Below are positions 5,329 through 7,189 of a stretch of 7,189 nt of DNA, one piece after another (the stretch's first letter is position 1; every line of letters starts with the position of its first letter). The translations under genes were made by a program, and so were the position numbers. This DNA comes from Alphaproteobacteria bacterium (GTDB lineage Bacteria; Pseudomonadota; Alphaproteobacteria; Micropepsales; Micropepsaceae). The stretch covers positions 1 through 7,189 of the forward strand of contig QKCS01000114.1 of NCBI GenBank assembly GCA_003246795.1. The letters run 5' to 3'. The notes below the pieces were generated by a model, which ran no database searches, was not told where the DNA came from, and was given only the letters and a program-made list of their open reading frames with translations.

Positions 5329-6288
5329 TCAGCTCATGAATCCGTGCAGCGCCTTCACGTAGGCCTCCGGCTTTTCGTTCATCGTCAGATGCGAGCAGTC
5401 GCCGAAGATCAAAAGCTCCGACCCCTTGACCGCCTTCTGGATCGTTTGATGGCAGTCGAGCGTGATCTCGTCGTACTCGCCCGTGGTTAGCAGCGTCGGC
5501 AACTCAATCTGCCCCAGATCCGCCGTGCGGTCCCAATCCTTGATCGCGCCCACGATTGTGAACTCGTTCGGCCCGTTCATCACGCGATAGGCGGGCGACT
5601 TGCTCAGGTTCTCGAGCGAGGCGTTCACGTCGACGGACCACGGGTCCGTCCGGCAGAGATGCGTCTTATAGAAGAGGCCGACGAGGTCCTGGTATTCCTT
5701 CGATGCCGTCTGTCCCGCTGCTTCCAGCTCGTGCAGCCGCTGGCCCGCGCCGTCGGGCAGCGCGTCGACCAGCCGCAGCATCCCGGCCGTGGCCATCGGG
5801 ATCGACGGGATCGCCCCGCCCAGGATCAGTTTCTCCACGCCCGCGCTCCCTTTCGAGATCAGATATTCGATGGCGAGCACGCTGCCCCACGAGTGGCCGT
5901 AGAGGATCATCTTGTCGAGGTCGAGCGCCTTGCGCACCGCGGCCAGTTCCTCGACCGAGCGCGCGATCGTGTAGAGCGAGTCGTCCTCCGGCGCGTCCGA
6001 CTTCCCGCAGCCCAGCTGGTCGTAGAACACGACCGGCCGCTCGTCGGCCAGCGCCTTCAACGGCAGAAGATAATTGTGCCCGGTGCCCGGCCCGCCGTGC
6101 AGCACCAGCAGCGGCGTCTTCTTCGCGCCGGCGGCCGCCGCGCGCATCCACCAGACCTTGCCGCCCGGCACGTCGACCTGCCCGGTCTCCTCTTTGATGT
6201 CGCCCGGCGCGGTGGCGGTGGGCGCGCAGGCGGCAAGCGAGGCCGCGGCCACGCCGAGAAACAAGGCTCGACGGTCGACGTTCAACAT
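5329..6288 (-). CDS. Prolyl-iminopeptidase-like alpha/beta hydrolase (peptidase family S33), lipoprotein
   Basis: 319 residues. The catalytic set of family S33 is complete: HGGPGTGH (64-71, oxyanion-hole loop), FYDQLGCGKSD (88-98), nucleophile S133 in GHSWGS, acid D273 in GEYDEI and H300 in DCSHLTMNEKPE. Family members cleave N-terminal proline or hydrolyse related amides and esters. This group is usually annotated 'proline iminopeptidase-family hydrolase'. The N-terminus has VDRRALFLG, resembling a twin-arginine motif, then a hydrophobic core and a lipobox LAAC with C21 as the acylation site. The protein is therefore probably a lipoprotein facing the periplasm, possibly Tat-exported already folded. 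An AAGGGA ribosome site sits seven to eight bases before the ATG. It heads an operon with the methyltransferase, the stop and start being four bases apart. No confident promoter is seen upstream; TTGCGG-N17-TTTGAT on the minus strand is a weak candidate. Confidence 0.92.
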   Translation of the reverse strand: MLNVDRRALFLGVAAASLAACAPTATAPGDIKEETGQVDVPGGKVWWMRAAAAGAKKTPLLVLHGGPGTGHNYLLPLKALADERPVVFYDQLGCGKSDAPEDDSLYTIARSVEELAAVRKALDLDKMILYGHSWGSVLAIEYLISKGSAGVEKLILGGAIPSIPMATAGMLRLVDALPDGAGQRLHELEAAGQTASKEYQDLVGLFYKTHLCRTDPWSVDVNASLENLSKSPAYRVMNGPNEFTIVGAIKDWDRTADLGQIELPTLLTTGEYDEITLDCHQTIQKAVKGSELLIFGDCSHLTMNEKPEAYVKALHGFMS

Positions 6289-6345
6289 CAGTGTGTCCCT
6301 TGATCGGTTGCCGCGTCGAGCGAACGCGCGTGAGCAAGCGCGCGA

Positions 6346-6640
6346 TCAAACGCCCGCCCGCGACTGTCCGCAAGAGCCCCGATGTGCGCTGCGGGAGGTA
6401 CGCCCCGCCGCGTTACTTTCCTGCAAGGTCCGTGACGTCTTGGTCATGATCGGCTTGAAGTCGTCGAGCGAAAACGTCGCCACCATCTGCCGGCCTTTCG
6501 ACACGTAGCGCACGGTCAATTGATCGCCCTGCGCATCTCGGCTGGCGCAACGTCCAAGTCGTCGAGAAGCAGCATCAATTGCGTCCCGTCGCGTTTGCTC
6601 GCGTAGAGCTGATGCTTGGCCGCGCTTTCTCGAAACACAG
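6346..6640 (-). pseudogene. Remnant of an unrecognised minus-strand gene, frameshifted and lacking a 5' end
   Basis: Two open stretches on the minus strand look like real protein. Codons from 6626 to the TGA at 6516 give ...AAKHQLYASKRDGTQL, then LMLLLDDLDVAPAEMRR. From 6528 downward, in another frame, the reading is GDQLTVRYVSKGRQ, then MVATFSLDDFKPIMTKT. G/C at third positions is about 82-84% in both pieces, against about 45% for the opposite strand over 6430-6530. Restoring one G in the GGG at 6527-6529 (minus strand) joins them. The reading ends at TGA 6346-6348; a second one-base restoration near 6428 would instead end it at TAA 6413-6415. Upstream of 6640 the reading may continue as LQGGDVLCFEK if one A is restored at 6626-6628, but no start codon with an RBS exists, and from about 6670 the plus strand is coding. 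The alternating hydrophobic pattern suggests beta structure. Function unknown. Confidence 0.5.
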
Positions 6641-6679
6641 GACGTCGCCGCCCTGCAGCGTCGCGTGAACCTGCAGACG

Positions 6680-6841
6680 ATGACGGCCGAAGACGTCTAC
6701 GGCATGCCGATGGGCGCGGGAGAAACCGCCCGCTACGAGGCAGAGCTGCGCGCGGAAGTCGCGCACTTCTTCCCGCTCCTGCGCACCTACGTCGCCGGTG
6801 CGGCGGGCAGGGGAGACGGCCTGCTGGTGTGGTTGAACTGA
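6680..6841 (+). pseudogene. 3' remnant or small gene of unknown function on the plus strand
   Basis: From ATG 6680 to TGA 6841 the plus strand encodes 53 residues (MTAEDVYGMPMGAGE... ending GDGLLVWLN) with about 87% G/C third positions and an ordinary acidic, Ala/Glu-rich composition. The opposite frame is less biased (about 70%) and Arg/His-rich. There is no Shine-Dalgarno before 6680 or before the alternative GTG at 6665. The open frame continues upstream to about 6570 without a good start, and its sequence becomes Arg-rich there. I therefore read it as the C-terminal piece of a longer gene whose 5' part was lost at the junction with the minus-strand remnant. A genuine short gene is less likely. 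The family is not recognised. Confidence 0.45.
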
Positions 6842-6891
6842 AGGCGAAGACGTCGCTCAGTTCGAAAGGTGATAAGATAAGGGGGGACATG

Positions 6892-7189
6892 ATGAAATAC
6901 AATCTCCTCGCCGCGCTGGCGGCTCTGATGTTTTTCTCGACCACTTCCGGCGCGCTCGCGGCCGGCGTCGACGGCGAGTGGGAGGGCACGTTGGCGTTTC
7001 TGAAGGCGTCGATCATGTTTCCGGAGGACGCGCTCAAGGCCGGACTTCATGTTCGCGTCTCGCTCAATTCCGACGGCGCGAACGTGTTCCTCATGAAGGA
7101 AGAAGGGAAATGGGCCCCAATCAAGCCCGGTTCGTTTCACGTGGTTCGTTTGAAGTCCAACGCCATCGTCTATGCGATCGACTCCGCCC
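6892..7189 (+). CDS. Exported protein of unknown function, N-terminal part (runs off right edge)
   Basis: The frame is open from ATG 6892 to the edge (99 codons), so the C-terminus is missing. Residues 1-23 form a signal peptide (MKYN, a Leu/Ala/Met/Phe core, then SGALA) with likely cleavage after A23; the mature protein begins AGVDGEWEGTL. The V-D-G-x-W-x-G-T-L opening, followed by alternating strands (HVRVSLNSDGANVFLMK, and FHVVRLKSNAIVYAID), suggests a small beta-rich, perhaps lipocalin-like, periplasmic domain. That is inference from pattern only. A strong AAGGGGGG purine run lies five bases before this ATG. The adjacent in-frame ATG at 6889 is also possible but sits only two bases from the purine run. 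The gene begins about 50 bases after the plus-strand remnant, and no convincing promoter is visible in between. Confidence 0.8.
   Translation, partial: MKYNLLAALAALMFFSTTSGALAAGVDGEWEGTLAFLKASIMFPEDALKAGLHVRVSLNSDGANVFLMKEEGKWAPIKPGSFHVVRLKSNAIVYAIDSA

Noticed and set aside
6516..7140. Minus-strand open frames of 173 and 117 codons near the right end
   Set aside because: They lie mostly opposite the plus-strand exported protein, which has a signal peptide and strong RBS. Only the leftmost part (about 6516-6626) looks like real protein, and it is reported as a remnant.
1..7189. CRISPR, tRNA/rRNA, insertion sequence, integrase or toxin-antitoxin genes
   Set aside because: No direct-repeat/spacer array, no recognisable RNA gene, no transposase or recombinase motifs and no paired small toxin/antitoxin genes were found by eye.

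Overview
The window is GC-rich, with strong G/C bias at third codon positions. It looks like a chromosomal segment of an alphaproteobacterium. The Caulobacterales/Hyphomonadaceae neighbourhood is my guess, resting on overall style plus one GGAAC-N16-CGTC element that resembles the EcfG general-stress promoter of that class. There are no rRNA, tRNA, CRISPR, transposase or phage signatures.

Layout: (1) 1-241, minus: 5' part of a small two-helix membrane protein that runs off the left edge, with a sigma70-type promoter overlapped by two tandem 25-bp-spaced operators. (2) 464-988, plus: secreted protein with a Tyr/Gly/Asp/Arg-rich N-terminal half and a PepSY-like C-terminal part, preceded by an EcfG-like promoter and followed by a strong intrinsic terminator (1010-1044). 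(3) 1062-1601, plus: GNAT acetyltransferase. (4) 1598-2156, minus: a protein made almost entirely of 21 octapeptide repeats (consensus L-T-x-T-Q-[VIL]-x-A), broken by a 2-base frameshift; its stop codon overlaps the GNAT stop. (5) 2343-2741, minus: stand-alone CheY-like receiver. (6) 2861-3459, minus: single-pass membrane protein whose natural C-terminus lies in another frame beyond a premature stop. (7) 3634-4389, minus: two-domain VOC (glyoxalase-fold) protein. (8) 6288-5329 and 5324-4506, minus: a two-gene operon of a lipoprotein prolyl-iminopeptidase-type hydrolase followed four bases later by a SAM methyltransferase. (9) 6346-7189: a disturbed region with a frameshifted minus-strand gene remnant, a plus-strand 3' gene remnant that abuts it back to back, and the start of an exported protein that leaves the right edge.

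Most genes are independent housekeeping or accessory functions. The only clear co-transcribed pair is hydrolase plus methyltransferase. Three genes carry frame breaks that are each cured by adding back one base to a short homopolymer or one GC unit to a GCGC run. This suggests either uncorrected read errors in the assembly or gene decay. No complete novel system is evident. The most unusual items are the octapeptide-repeat protein, the tandem operator at the left end and the 6.6-kb junction.
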